DNA of 64,000 bases from JAVJUV01 sp047314965 (GCF_047314965.1 NZ_JBLBVK010000053.1:62001-126000), one strand, 5' to 3'. Shown: positions 34,014 to 43,465, counted from the first letter of the stretch. Notes: a model not told the origin generated them from the sequence alone. Numbers and translations: made by a program.

Positions 34014-34121
34014 GCGCACAATACCTTGTCCGGGCCGCCCCCTGTCGTCACCGGGCACTTAGCGCAATTCCTCTGGCGCGCATAAACTCGTGCAAGAGAC
34101 TGCGATTCACATTCTGGCCAC

Positions 34122-35144
34122 CTAGGCCCTCAGCGCGCGCGCCTGTGAAAAGGACAGAAGACGCCGCGTCTTCTCGTCCCAAAGATGCAGGCGCACGGTG
34201 GCGAGACTCTCGCGGATGGTCATGCGATTGAGGTCCGACAAGGGCGGATGATCGCGCAATACCTCGGGCAGCCGATAGAACGGGATGCGGCTGTTCAAAT
34301 GGTGAACATGGTGGATCCCGATATTCGCCGACAGCCATTGCAGCGGCCTCGGCAAGACATAATGCGAACTGCCGGCCAACGCTGCCTCCTGCAGCTGCCA
34401 TTCCTCGCCGCTCCGCCAGTGAGTCTCTTCGAACTGGTGCTGAACGTAGAACAGCCAGACACCCGCGGTCCCCGCCAGAAGCGAGGTCGGCAGGAAGATC
34501 AGCAGGATCGGCATCAGGCCACCGAAATAGAACACGATCCCAAGCGCCGCGATGATCCCGGCGTTCGTCGCCATAGCGCTCAGCCAGTACCTGGCGCTGG
34601 CCATGAACCCGATCGGCAGGCGGTTCTGCAGGAAGAACAGGTACCCCGGCCCCAGCCCGAACAGGACGATCGGATGCCGGTACAGGCGGTAGACGAAGCG
34701 GTTGAAAGGTGTGCGCTGATAGTACTCGTCGACCGTCAGCGTCATGACATCGCCGATCCCCCGGTGGCTCAGATCGCCGGCAGACCCATGGTGGATGGAA
34801 TGGGAGCGCCGCCAGACATCGTAAGGCGTGAGGGTAAGAACACCGATCACCCTACCCAGCCAGTCGCTGGCCGTCCGGTTCTTGAAGAACGCGCCATGCC
34901 CGCAGTCGTGCTGAATGGTGAACAGCCGCAACAGGAAACCCGCGTTGCAGAGCGCGATCCCAAGCGTCAGCCAGTAACTGATCGACAGCGACCACCAGGC
35001 CAGCGCCCAAAGGGCGACAAAGGGGCCGACCGTGACGGCCAGTTCGAACAGGCTGCGCGCAGCATCCGGTTCACGATAGCTCGCAATGATCCGCGCCCAG
35101 TCTTTCGCCGCGCGGCCCTCGCTCTCAATCGGAATATCTGACAT
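34122..35144 (-). CDS. Membrane fatty acid desaturase
   Basis: 340 aa from ATG 35144. Three histidine boxes bind the di-iron centre: HDCGH near residue 83, HSIHH near 120 and HHVHH near 285. Membrane-helix pairs separate them. The order and spacing fit acyl-lipid omega-6/delta-12-like desaturases. It introduces double bonds into membrane lipids at the inner membrane; regiospecificity cannot be read. Upstream sequence in frame is AT-richer and not protein-like. Confidence 0.88.
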   Translation of the reverse strand: MSDIPIESEGRAAKDWARIIASYREPDAARSLFELAVTVGPFVALWALAWWSLSISYWLTLGIALCNAGFLLRLFTIQHDCGHGAFFKNRTASDWLGRVIGVLTLTPYDVWRRSHSIHHGSAGDLSHRGIGDVMTLTVDEYYQRTPFNRFVYRLYRHPIVLFGLGPGYLFFLQNRLPIGFMASARYWLSAMATNAGIIAALGIVFYFGGLMPILLIFLPTSLLAGTAGVWLFYVQHQFEETHWRSGEEWQLQEAALAGSSHYVLPRPLQWLSANIGIHHVHHLNSRIPFYRLPEVLRDHPPLSDLNRMTIRESLATVRLHLWDEKTRRLLSFSQARALRA

Positions 35145-35375
35145 CTGCCTGCTTTGTTCTTGTTGTTGACAGATTGAATAGACGAAAGCCCGCGCAGTGC
35201 AAATGCTACTTTGCCTCACCGGCCGAAAAGATGCCGCGATTTTTAGCGTCGTTCGGGATTTCACGCCCGGCGTGTCGGACACCGAGGCGCGCATCTGCGG
35301 CCGCGACGCAATGACCGGTTAACTCCCCGTTCATATTGGGTACCCGTTCCACCATATCTGGGGGCTGCCCGGATG

Positions 35376-35430
35376 ACACGCATACGGTTGCCATACGTTT
35401 TGCCGACGCCTTGCCGACGCACAGCCGACA
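35376..35430 (+). repeat. 11-bp tandem repeat array, locus 2
   Basis: Five units in register: ACACGCATACG, GTTGCCATACG, TTTTGCCGACG, CCTTGCCGACG and CACAGCCGACA. Units two and three are identical to those at 13614-13635. The array ends 48 bases before the xth start. Confidence 0.75.
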
Positions 35431-35478
35431 GCAGGTTTCCGCTTTGACAAGACCGCGCATTTCCCGTCATGTGACCCC

Positions 35479-36258
35479 ATGAAAATCGCGACATTCAACA
35501 TCAACGGCATCAAGGCGCGGATCGACGCGCTCACCGGGTGGCTCACCGAAAGCCAGCCCGACGTGGCCTGCCTGCAGGAAATAAAGTCGGTGGACGAGAA
35601 CTTCCCCCGCCAGCATTTCGAGGATATGGGCTACACGGTCGAAACCCATGGCCAGAAAAGCTTCAACGGCGTGGCGATCCTTTCCAGACTGCCGCTCGAA
35701 GATGTCACCCGCGGCCTGCCGGGCGATGATGGAGACGAACAGGCCCGCTGGATCGAGGCAACCGTGATGGGCGAAAAGCCGATCCGCGTCTGCGGCCTTT
35801 ACCTGCCGAATGGCAACCCGGCTCCCGGCCCCAAGTACGACTACAAGCTCGCCTGGATGAAGCGGTTGAAGGCCCGAGCTCAAGCCCTTCTTATCGCGGA
35901 AGAACCCGCGATCATGTGTGGAGACTACAACATCATCCCCCAGGACGAGGACGCCGCCCGACCCGAAGCATGGCGCGATGACGCGCTTGCCATGCAGCCC
36001 TCGCGCGAAGCCTTCCGCGAAATCCTCAACCTCGGCTTCACCGACGCTTTCCGCGCCCGCACTCAGGGGCCGGGGCATTACACGTTCTGGGATTACCAGG
36101 CCAACGCCTTTGACCGGAACGACGGCATCCGCATCGACCACCATCTGCTTACCCCGCAGGCCGCCGATCTTCTGAACGATTGCTGGATCGAAGCCGCTGT
36201 GCGCGGGCGCGAGAAACCCTCCGATCACGTGCCGATCTGGATCGATCTCGCAGCCTGA
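35479..36258 (+). CDS. xth: Exodeoxyribonuclease III / AP endonuclease
   Basis: 259 aa of the EEP nuclease fold: MKIATFNINGIKARIDALTG, CLQEIKSVDE (catalytic Glu), GLYLPNGNPAPGPKYDYKL, MCGDYNIIPQDEDA and the terminal EKPSDHVPIWIDL with the catalytic Asp-His. It acts in base-excision repair at abasic sites and 3' ends. Confidence 0.95.
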   Translation: MKIATFNINGIKARIDALTGWLTESQPDVACLQEIKSVDENFPRQHFEDMGYTVETHGQKSFNGVAILSRLPLEDVTRGLPGDDGDEQARWIEATVMGEKPIRVCGLYLPNGNPAPGPKYDYKLAWMKRLKARAQALLIAEEPAIMCGDYNIIPQDEDAARPEAWRDDALAMQPSREAFREILNLGFTDAFRARTQGPGHYTFWDYQANAFDRNDGIRIDHHLLTPQAADLLNDCWIEAAVRGREKPSDHVPIWIDLAA

Positions 36259-36340
36259 TATTGCATGACATCGGCCGCAGCCCCCAGATAGGCGCCAACC
36301 CGCCGACACGGCTCCGGCTGCCTTACTTCTGCCAGAACCG

Positions 36341-36352
36341 GTGGTTAACCAC
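36341..36352. promoter_or_regulatory. 12-bp palindrome GTGGTTAACCAC
   Basis: A perfect palindrome 20 bases before the ATG of the secreted acidic protein. It could be an operator; no known regulator site is recognised. Confidence 0.3.
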
Positions 36353-36372
36353 GGATCAAAAGGAGCAGACCG

Positions 36373-36846
36373 ATGACACGTACTCTCGCCCTCATCCTCG
36401 CCGCCACAGCCGCGCTTCAGCTGTCCGCGCCCCCCGTTTCCGCCAAGGACAAGGGCTGCCCGCCCGGCCTCGCCAAAAAGACCCCAGCATGCGTGCCTCC
36501 GGGACTTGCAAAAAAGGGTGTAACCAAAGGGGATTTCGAGGAAATTCGCCGCGAAGACGATGACGAGGATGATTATGTCTATGACCGCTGGCGCCGCGGC
36601 GACCGCCTGCCGTCCGACCGGTACGTGATCCTGGACGAAGGCGACCGGGTCATCTTCGAAGGCCAGGAATACATTGTCGTCGATACCGACAACGGCACCG
36701 TCCTGCGCCGTGGGGACGATTGGTACCGCCTGCCTCGGTACGATGACAGCGAATATGTCCGTATCGGAGACGCCATCATCAGGGTCAATCGCGAGACGAA
36801 GCAGGTGATCGACCTGATCCGCCTTGCCGATCTTATTCTAAGCTGA
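36373..36846 (+). CDS. Secreted acidic protein with PPGLAKK repeats
   Basis: 157 aa with a clear signal peptide (cleavage after APPVSA, about residue 24). Two repeats CPPGLAKKTPACVPPGLAKK follow, then an Asp/Glu-rich stretch (EDDDEDDYVYDRW), then two short beta-repeats (YVILDEGDRVIFEGQEYIVV; DAIIRVNRETKQVIDLI). The PPGLAKK start and terminal repeats resemble RcnB-like periplasmic proteins, though this is only a pattern match. AAGGAG lies eight bases before the ATG. Confidence 0.65.
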   Translation: MTRTLALILAATAALQLSAPPVSAKDKGCPPGLAKKTPACVPPGLAKKGVTKGDFEEIRREDDDEDDYVYDRWRRGDRLPSDRYVILDEGDRVIFEGQEYIVVDTDNGTVLRRGDDWYRLPRYDDSEYVRIGDAIIRVNRETKQVIDLIRLADLILS

Positions 36847-36904
36847 CGACACTTTCGTCACCCAAGAACGCGTGCTACGCTTTCCTCCAAGAGAGGATAG
36901 CACC

Positions 36905-37297
36905 ATGAAAATCAACGGCTTCAGCCATGTGAACGTCCGCACAGCCCAACTTGAGGAAATGATCGCCTGGTACGGCGACATTCTCGACATGCATCCCGGA
37001 CCTCGCCCCGACTTCTCGTTTGGCGGCGCGTGGCTTTACGCCGGTGACAACCCGTTCATTCACCTCGTCAAGGTGGCGGACCCACCTCAGACGCGCGAGC
37101 CGAGAATAGAACACTATGCGTTCGACGCGACGGGGATGGGCGATCTTGCAGCCAAGCTGGATGCCCGCGGAATCCCCTACAGCATCGATCCAGTGCCCGG
37201 TTTCCCCCTTGTTCAGATCAACTGCTACGATCCCGACGGAAATCACATCCACATCGACTTCAGCCGCAAGGACGCCGAAGACGCCGGTCTGGTCTGA
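36905..37297 (+). CDS. VOC (glyoxalase/dioxygenase) superfamily protein
   Basis: 130 aa from ATG 36905, preceded by AGAGAGGA. It contains GFSHVNVRTAQLEEMIAWYG, a hydrophobic beta core, IEHYAFDATGMGDLAAKLDA and DPDGNHIHIDFS. Potential metal ligands are His in FSHVNV, His in IEHYAF and the Asp/His of the last strand. Substrate unknown. Confidence 0.83.
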   Translation: MKINGFSHVNVRTAQLEEMIAWYGDILDMHPGPRPDFSFGGAWLYAGDNPFIHLVKVADPPQTREPRIEHYAFDATGMGDLAAKLDARGIPYSIDPVPGFPLVQINCYDPDGNHIHIDFSRKDAEDAGLV

Positions 37298-37301
37298 CCC
37301 G

Positions 37302-38198
37302 CTAAAGCCCCACGACCTTGGCAAGCGCCTCGGCATTGTCCCGAACGGCTTTGCGGCCTGCCTCGATGGCCTCCTCCGCGCGATGGAACTCAAGCACTGA
37401 CATGTCCATCAGATGCGCATCCAAGAGGATGTGCGGCGGATCTCCCGCAAGCCGGCTGCGCCTGATGTGATCTGTCATGATCTCGATCGAGGCAGACAGC
37501 ACGTCCAGGTAATCCGGCGGCCTGTCTTCGGGATCATCCCTCGCGACGATCGAGCGCAGAGCCTCGGGCAGACGTTCTCGCCAGTCCCAAAGCTCGCGGG
37601 TATCCGCCTTCTGCCGCTCGGCCCAGAACGTCTGGCTGAACCGGCCGCTCGGATTGACGGCGATCACCACATCCGCGCCCAGAACCCTGCAGGATGAAAC
37701 CGGAACCGGATTGGTCAGGCCGCCATCCAGCATCCATCGGCCGTCGATCAGCACGGGGCTGAGAATCCCAGGCAGGGCAACGGAAGCACGAACCGCTTCG
37801 GCGACATTGCCCTTGGTCAGCCAGGCTTCGCGACCGGTCGCCATATCGGTGGCAACCAGGGACAGAGGGATTTGCAGGTCCTCGATATTCTCGGGCATAT
37901 CCAGACCACCGATCACGTTCCGGATTTCCTCGCCTTCGAACAGTCCACCAGACGTCAGCCGGATATCGAGCAGCCCGAAGAAGCTCCGGGCCGTCAGGTT
38001 CCGCGCCCAGTCCTCCAACGCATCCAAGGCTCCTCCGGCATGCACGGCGCCGACAAGCGCTCCCATCGAGGCGCCCGCAATCACGTCCGCATGAATGTCC
38101 ATCTCGGCCAGTTCGCGCAGCACGCCGATATGGCACCAGCCCCGCGCGCCGCCACTTCCCAGTGCGATACCGATCTTTAATCCCTTGTGCCGCTTCAA
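37302..38198 (-). CDS. Patatin-like phospholipase, RssA family
   Basis: 298 aa with oxyanion-hole GSGGARGW, nucleophile elbow GASMGALVG and the Asp dyad in LDGGLTNPVPVS, all intact. The protein is cytoplasmic, without signal peptide. RssA-like patatins are lipid acyl hydrolases of unclear role. Ends four bases from the convergent VOC gene. Confidence 0.9.
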   Translation of the reverse strand: MKRHKGLKIGIALGSGGARGWCHIGVLRELAEMDIHADVIAGASMGALVGAVHAGGALDALEDWARNLTARSFFGLLDIRLTSGGLFEGEEIRNVIGGLDMPENIEDLQIPLSLVATDMATGREAWLTKGNVAEAVRASVALPGILSPVLIDGRWMLDGGLTNPVPVSSCRVLGADVVIAVNPSGRFSQTFWAERQKADTRELWDWRERLPEALRSIVARDDPEDRPPDYLDVLSASIEIMTDHIRRSRLAGDPPHILLDAHLMDMSVLEFHRAEEAIEAGRKAVRDNAEALAKVVGL

Positions 38199-38302
38199 GA
38201 CATCTCCTCCCCCCTTTCCGGCCGGCTCCGACGAGATCCGAGGCCGCTCGAAAAAGCCGTTGAACCGCCACCTTGGCTGAAAACATCATAGCGTCCGACG
38301 TC

Positions 38303-38316
38303 TGATCAAGGTCAAG
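38303..38316. promoter_or_regulatory. FNR-like box upstream of the 61-aa membrane gene
   Basis: The minus-strand reading TTGACCTTGATCAG matches TTGAT-N4-ATCAA at eight of ten positions and lies about 56 bases before the start at 38372. Confidence 0.3.
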
Positions 38317-38371
38317 GCAGCGCTGAACGATCCCCGTTACCCAAAGGGTCACGTCAGGCCGGAGGATCACC

Positions 38372-38557
38372 ATGTCACTCAGGAACAAACGACGGGAATT
38401 GCACGGCGTAGTCGGCGCACTCGGTGTTGTCGCCGCCTTGGGCGGGTTCGTAGCCAACTACTACTCACCCGGCACCACGATCGTGCTCATCTTCGCCATC
38501 ATCGCTGTTGGCGCGACGCTTGTGAACGTCTTCACCGACCCGCCAGGCAAGGGCTGA
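38372..38557 (+). CDS. Small membrane protein, 61 aa
   Basis: ATG 38372 is preceded by CGGAGGA. The product starts MSLRNKRRELHGVVGALGVV and has a basic N terminus, two hydrophobic helices (about 10-30 and 33-53) and a DPPGKG tail. It ends three bases before the uvrA stop. Family unknown. Confidence 0.65.
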   Translation: MSLRNKRRELHGVVGALGVVAALGGFVANYYSPGTTIVLIFAIIAVGATLVNVFTDPPGKG

Positions 38558-38560
38558 GGC

Positions 38561-41419
38561 CTATTCCGCCGCCACTTTCGCTATACCCAGCATGTCCGCC
38601 AGGTAACGCCCGGTGTGACTGCGCGGTTCTCTGGCTACCTCCTCCGGGGTGCCAACGGCCACGATCTCGCCACCGCCATCGCCGCCCTCCGGACCAATAT
38701 CGATGATCCAGTCGGCGGTTTTGATGACATCGAGATTATGCTCGATCACGATCACCGTATTCCCCTGCTCTACCAGTTCGTGCAGCACTTCCAACAGCTT
38801 GCGAACATCTTCGAAATGCAGGCCGGTCGTAGGCTCGTCGAGAATGTAAAGTGTTCGACCCGTCGACCGCTTGGACAGTTCCTTCGACAACTTCACCCGC
38901 TGCGCCTCGCCGCCCGAGAGCGTCGTCGCCTGCTGACCCACCTTGATATAGTCCAGCCCGACACGGTGCAGCGCGTCCATCTTGTCTCGGATTGCGGGCA
39001 CCGCCTTGAAGAACTCCTGGGCCTCTTCAACGGTCATGTCCAGCACATCGGCGATGGACTTGCCCTTGAACTTGATCTCCAGCGTCTCGCGGTTGTATCG
39101 CGCGCCTTTACAGGTCTCACAGGTGACGTAGACATCCGGAAGGAAGTGCATCTCGATCTTGATGACGCCGTCGCCCTGGCACGCCTCGCAGCGCCCGCCC
39201 TTGACGTTGAACGAGAACCGTCCCGGCTGATAGCCCCGCGCCTTGGCCTCAGGCAGGCCTGCGAACCAGTCACGGATCGGGGTAAATGCACCGGTGTAAG
39301 TCGCGGGGTTAGACCTCGGTGTGCGCCCGATGGGCCGCTGATCGATGTCGATCACCTTGTCGAGATGCTCCAGCCCCTTGATCGTCTCGCACGGCGCGGG
39401 CGTCTGGCGTGCGCCGTTCAGCGCCATGGACGCCGTCTTGAACAGGGTCTCGATGGTCAGGGTCGACTTTCCGCCACCCGAAACCCCGGTCACACAGACG
39501 AACTTGCCCAGCGGGAACTCTGCCGTGACCTCTTTCAGGTTGTTGCCGGTGGCCTTCACCACGGTCACCTTCTTGCCCTTGCCCTTCCGGCGTTCGGCCG
39601 GAACCACGATCTCCCGGCTGCCAGACAGGTACTGTCCGGTAATCGAGGCGGCGTTCGCCGCGATCTCGCCAGGCGTGCCGTGGGCCACGACCTGACCGCC
39701 ATGCACACCCGCGCCGGGACCGATATCGAAGACGTAATCCGCCTCGCGGATAGCCTCCTCGTCATGCTCGACTACAATCACAGTGTTGCCTTGGTCGCGC
39801 AGGTTCTTCAGCGTCGTCAGCAAACGCCCGTTATCACGCTGATGCAGGCCGATCGACGGCTCGTCCAGCACGTAAAGCACGCCGGTCAGACCGGATCCGA
39901 TCTGGCTCGCCAGCCTGATCCGCTGAGATTCACCGCCCGAGAGCGTGCCCGCGTTCCGGCTCAGCGTCAGGTATTCGAGACCGACGTTGTTCAGGAACCC
40001 AAGCCGCTCACGGATTTCCTTCAGAATGGCGCGCGCGATCTCGTTCTTCTGTTTCGACAGATGGTTCGGAGCATCCTCGACCCAGGCCAGCGCCTCGCGG
40101 ATCGACATCGCGACCACCTGCCCCACATGCAGACCGCCGATCTTCACCGCCAGGGCCTCGGGGCGCAGGCGATACCCTTCGCAGGTTCCGCATGGCCGGT
40201 TGTTCTGGTAGCGCTCGAATTCCTCGCGGATCCAGCTTGAATCGGTCTCGCGATAGCGCCGCTCCATGTTCGGGATAACACCCTCGAAGGGCCGGCTCAC
40301 CTGATAGACCCTCCCGCCCTCGTCATAGCGGAACGGGATCTCCTCGTCGCCCGAGCCATAGAGGAACACCTGCTTCACATGAGCCGGAAGATCCTTCCAC
40401 TTAGCGTTCTGATCGAACTCGTAATGTTTCGCGATCGCCTCAATGGTCTGCTTGAAATACGGGCTCTTTCCCTTGCGCCAAGGCGCCAGCGCGCCGTCGT
40501 AGACCTTCAGGTTCTGGTCCGGTACCACAAGCCGCTCGTCAAAGAACAACTCCACGCCAAGACCGTCGCAGTCAGGACAAGCCCCGAAGGGCGCGTTGAA
40601 CGAGAACAGGCGCGGTTCGATCTCGGGAATCGTGAACCCCGACACCGGGCAGGCGAAATTCTCGGAAAACGTGATCCGTTCCGGCTCGCCCTCCTTGGGG
40701 GCTGTCTCCAGAATGGCGATCCCGTCCGCCAGGTCCAAAGCAGTGCGAAACGAATCCGCCAGCCGCGTCTCGATTCCCTCTTTCACGACCAGACGATCCA
40801 CCACCACGTCGATGTCATGGCGGAACTTCTTGTCCAGCGTCGGAGGCTCGTCCAGATCATGGAACGCGCCGTCGACCTTCACGCGCTGAAAGCCCTGTTT
40901 ACGAAGTTCTAAGAATTCCTTGCGATATTCGCCTTTCCGGTCGCGGACGATGGGGGCAAGCAGGTAGGCGCGTGTGCCCTCCTCCATCGCCATGACGCGG
41001 TCGACCATGTCCTGCACCTGCTGCGCCTCGATGGGCAGCCCGGTGGCGGGGCTGAACGGGGTGCCGGCGCGGGCGAACAACAGGCGGAGGTAGTCGTAGA
41101 TCTCGGTGACAGTGCCGACCGTGGACCGGGGGTTCTTGCTGGTCGTCTTCTGTTCAATGGAAATGGCCGGGGACAAACCGCTGATATGGTCCACGTCGGG
41201 TTTTTCCATCATGTCCAGGAACTGGCGCGCATATGCGCTGAGGCTCTCGACATAGCGCCGCTGCCCCTCGGCATAGATCGTGTCGAAGGCAAGGCTCGAT
41301 TTGCCCGAGCCCGATAGCCCGGTGATCACCACAAGCTGGTCGCGCGGAATATCCACGTCGATGTTCTTCAGATTGTGCTCGCGGGCGCCGCGCACCTCGA
41401 TGTTCTTCAGCTCGGCCAT
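38561..41419 (-). CDS. uvrA: UvrABC excinuclease subunit A
   Basis: 952 aa. It has Walker A GLSGSGKSSLAFD near the start and GVSGGGKSTLT in the second half, two LSGGE signatures (GTLSGGESQRIRLAS, TTLSGGEAQRVKLSK), and zinc-finger pairs CPVSG...CPDCDGLG and CEACQGDG...CETCKGARYN. UvrA dimers scan DNA for bulky lesions and load UvrB. A perfect LexA box lies 64 bases upstream, so it is SOS-regulated. Confidence 0.98.
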   Translation of the reverse strand: MAELKNIEVRGAREHNLKNIDVDIPRDQLVVITGLSGSGKSSLAFDTIYAEGQRRYVESLSAYARQFLDMMEKPDVDHISGLSPAISIEQKTTSKNPRSTVGTVTEIYDYLRLLFARAGTPFSPATGLPIEAQQVQDMVDRVMAMEEGTRAYLLAPIVRDRKGEYRKEFLELRKQGFQRVKVDGAFHDLDEPPTLDKKFRHDIDVVVDRLVVKEGIETRLADSFRTALDLADGIAILETAPKEGEPERITFSENFACPVSGFTIPEIEPRLFSFNAPFGACPDCDGLGVELFFDERLVVPDQNLKVYDGALAPWRKGKSPYFKQTIEAIAKHYEFDQNAKWKDLPAHVKQVFLYGSGDEEIPFRYDEGGRVYQVSRPFEGVIPNMERRYRETDSSWIREEFERYQNNRPCGTCEGYRLRPEALAVKIGGLHVGQVVAMSIREALAWVEDAPNHLSKQKNEIARAILKEIRERLGFLNNVGLEYLTLSRNAGTLSGGESQRIRLASQIGSGLTGVLYVLDEPSIGLHQRDNGRLLTTLKNLRDQGNTVIVVEHDEEAIREADYVFDIGPGAGVHGGQVVAHGTPGEIAANAASITGQYLSGSREIVVPAERRKGKGKKVTVVKATGNNLKEVTAEFPLGKFVCVTGVSGGGKSTLTIETLFKTASMALNGARQTPAPCETIKGLEHLDKVIDIDQRPIGRTPRSNPATYTGAFTPIRDWFAGLPEAKARGYQPGRFSFNVKGGRCEACQGDGVIKIEMHFLPDVYVTCETCKGARYNRETLEIKFKGKSIADVLDMTVEEAQEFFKAVPAIRDKMDALHRVGLDYIKVGQQATTLSGGEAQRVKLSKELSKRSTGRTLYILDEPTTGLHFEDVRKLLEVLHELVEQGNTVIVIEHNLDVIKTADWIIDIGPEGGDGGGEIVAVGTPEEVAREPRSHTGRYLADMLGIAKVAAE

Positions 41420-41482
41420 GACTACCTCTCGACAACCCCGAGAGAGATAGCGGGCTGGACGCCAGACTCAATGGGGCAAAAG

Positions 41483-41497
41483 GAACATTACAGGAAC
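41483..41497 (-). promoter_or_regulatory. LexA (SOS) box of uvrA
   Basis: GAAC-ATTACAG-GAAC on the plus strand reads GTTC-N7-GTTC toward uvrA, a perfect match to the alphaproteobacterial LexA operator, centred about 70 bases before the uvrA ATG. Confidence 0.85.
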
Positions 41498-41663
41498 ATT
41501 CGTGCAGCGTCACGGAGTTTCGTCCACTTTCCTGTGGATAAGCCATTGCCTGCCGACCGAACCTCGCCTTCAAACTTTGCGGTTGCTATTGTATTCCGTT
41601 TTTTGAATATTAAGTGCCGGTCAGCGCCGGATGCGGCGCATGTCACTCAAGGGACGACTACAG

Positions 41664-42026
41664 ATGTACTTCTTCAGGCAAACCGAAACTGTTCCAGGCA
41701 TTTCGGCAGGTGCGGCGATCGAAGGCGCGGCCAATGGCGCTGTCACGGTGATCGATGTGCGTGAGCACGCCGAACTTGCCACGTCCGGCAAAGCGCGGGG
41801 CGCGCACCATGTTCCCCTGTCACGCCTTCTGGATATGGCCGACCCGCGCCATCCCGACCACAACCCTGCGCTGAAAGCCGATGCCCGCATCGCGGTTTAC
41901 TGCGCCAGCGGCGGCCGTTCGGGACGCGCCCAGATGGCGCTCCGGCAACTCGGTTATACCGACGTCCATAATATCGGCGGGTTCGGGGATTGGATCGCGG
42001 CCGGCGGAGACATCGAGCGTATCTGA
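41664..42026 (+). CDS. Rhodanese-like domain protein
   Basis: 120 aa from ATG 41664, with GGGA about ten bases upstream. VTVIDVREHAELATSGKARG, HVPLSRLLD, and the active loop VYCASGGRSGRAQM with catalytic Cys identify a single rhodanese domain. It likely transfers sulfane sulfur; the acceptor is unknown. In-frame ATGs at 41631 and 41640 would extend it by up to 11 residues. Confidence 0.88.
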   Translation: MYFFRQTETVPGISAGAAIEGAANGAVTVIDVREHAELATSGKARGAHHVPLSRLLDMADPRHPDHNPALKADARIAVYCASGGRSGRAQMALRQLGYTDVHNIGGFGDWIAAGGDIERI

Positions 42027-42034
42027 TACTTGAT

Positions 42035-42060
42035 CGGCCCCGCACCAGGGCGCGGGGCCG
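42035..42060. terminator. Hairpin between convergent rhodanese and lpdA genes
   Basis: CGGCCCCGC (42035-42043) pairs perfectly with GCGGGGCCG (42052-42060) across an 8-base loop. There is no T-tract, but the position between convergent stops fits a bidirectional terminator. Confidence 0.45.
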
Positions 42061-42067
42061 GATCACA

Positions 42068-43465
42068 TCAGATGTGGATCACCCGGTCATAGGCGTCCAG
42101 CACGCTTTCGTGCATCATCTCGCTGAGCGTCGGGTGCGGGAAAACCGTCTCCATCAGGTCTTCTTCGGTGGTCTCCAGCTGACGCCCGACGACATAGCCC
42201 TGGATCAGCTCGGTCACTTCCGCGCCAATCATATGCGCGCCCAGCAATTCTCCGGTCTTTGCGTCGAACACGGTCTTGACCAACCCTTCCGGCTCTCCCA
42301 GCGCGATCGCCTTTCCGTTGCCGATGAAGGGGAAACGCCCAACCTTGACCTCGTAGCCCAGTTCCTTCGCCTTTGCTTCGGTATAGCCCACGCTGGCCAC
42401 CTGCGGATGGCAATAGGTGCAGCCCGCAATGCTCGTCGGCTTGACCGGATGCACCTTGTTCTTCCCGGCAATCAGTTCGGCAACCATCACACCCTCGTGG
42501 CTTGCCTTGTGCGCAAGCCAGGGCGCGCCGGCGATGTCACCGATGGCATAGAGCCCGTCCACGCCCGTCCGGCAATATTCGTCGGTCACCACATGGGTCC
42601 GGTCGATCTTGACGCCCAATGCTTCCAGGCCCAGCCCTTCGACATTGCCGACGATGCCCACGGCGGAGATCACCGTATCGAAGTCCTGCTTCTCGATCTT
42701 GCCGCCAACCTCGATATGCGCGGTCACATTGTCCTTGGCGCGATCGAGCTGCTTGACCACCGCTTTCTGCATGATCTTCATGCCCTGCTTTTCAAAGCTC
42801 TTTTTGGCGAAGGCGCTGATTTCGGCATCCTCGACGGGCAGGATCCGCTCCATGACCTCGACCACGGTCGTGTCGGCACCCAGCGTATTGTAAAAGCTTG
42901 CGAACTCGATCCCGATCGCGCCCGAACCGATAACCAGCAGTTTCTTCGGCATGTGCGGCGGCACCAGCGCATGCTTGTAGGTCCAGACCCGTTCGCCATC
43001 AGCCTCGAGCCCCGGCAGTTCGCGCGCCCGCGCGCCTGTGGCCAGGATGATGCTCTTCGCGGCCAGCTCCTCGGTGCCCTTCTCGGTCTTGACCGAAACC
43101 TTGCCCTTGGCGGGAAGCGTCGCGGAGCCCATGATCACCTCGACCTTGTTCTTCTTCATCAGGTGTCCGACACCGCCGTTCAGCTGCTTGGCAACGGCGC
43201 GCGACCGCTTCACCACGGCATCGAGATCATAACCAATGCCCTCGGCCTTCAGACCGAACTCCTTGGCCCGGTGCATCAGGTGAAACACCTCCGAGGACCG
43301 CAGCATCGCTTTCGTCGGAATGCAGCCCCAGTTCAGGCAGATGCCGCCCATGTGCTCACGCTCGACGATGGCCGTCTTCAGCCCCAGCTGACTGGCACGG
43401 ATAGCGGCAACATAACCGCCGGGTCCGGCACCGATCACGATAACGTCGAAGGTCTTTGCGGCCAT
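42068..43465 (-). CDS. lpdA: Dihydrolipoyl dehydrogenase
   Basis: 465 aa with FAD motif VIGAGPGGYVAAIRASQLG, redox-active CLNWGCIPTKAMLR, NAD motif LLVIGSGAIGIEFASFY and the C-terminal His-Glu catalytic region CVFPHPTLSEMMHE in its family form (VFPHPTLSEMMHE). It reoxidises lipoamide in 2-oxoacid dehydrogenase complexes. No E1/E2 genes are adjacent. GGAGG precedes the ATG. Confidence 0.95.
   Translation of the reverse strand: MAAKTFDVIVIGAGPGGYVAAIRASQLGLKTAIVEREHMGGICLNWGCIPTKAMLRSSEVFHLMHRAKEFGLKAEGIGYDLDAVVKRSRAVAKQLNGGVGHLMKKNKVEVIMGSATLPAKGKVSVKTEKGTEELAAKSIILATGARARELPGLEADGERVWTYKHALVPPHMPKKLLVIGSGAIGIEFASFYNTLGADTTVVEVMERILPVEDAEISAFAKKSFEKQGMKIMQKAVVKQLDRAKDNVTAHIEVGGKIEKQDFDTVISAVGIVGNVEGLGLEALGVKIDRTHVVTDEYCRTGVDGLYAIGDIAGAPWLAHKASHEGVMVAELIAGKNKVHPVKPTSIAGCTYCHPQVASVGYTEAKAKELGYEVKVGRFPFIGNGKAIALGEPEGLVKTVFDAKTGELLGAHMIGAEVTELIQGYVVGRQLETTEEDLMETVFPHPTLSEMMHESVLDAYDRVIHI

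Noticed and set aside
38615..40240. 541-codon plus-strand ORF antisense to uvrA
   Set aside because: Follows the third-position GC bias of uvrA; no recognisable motifs.
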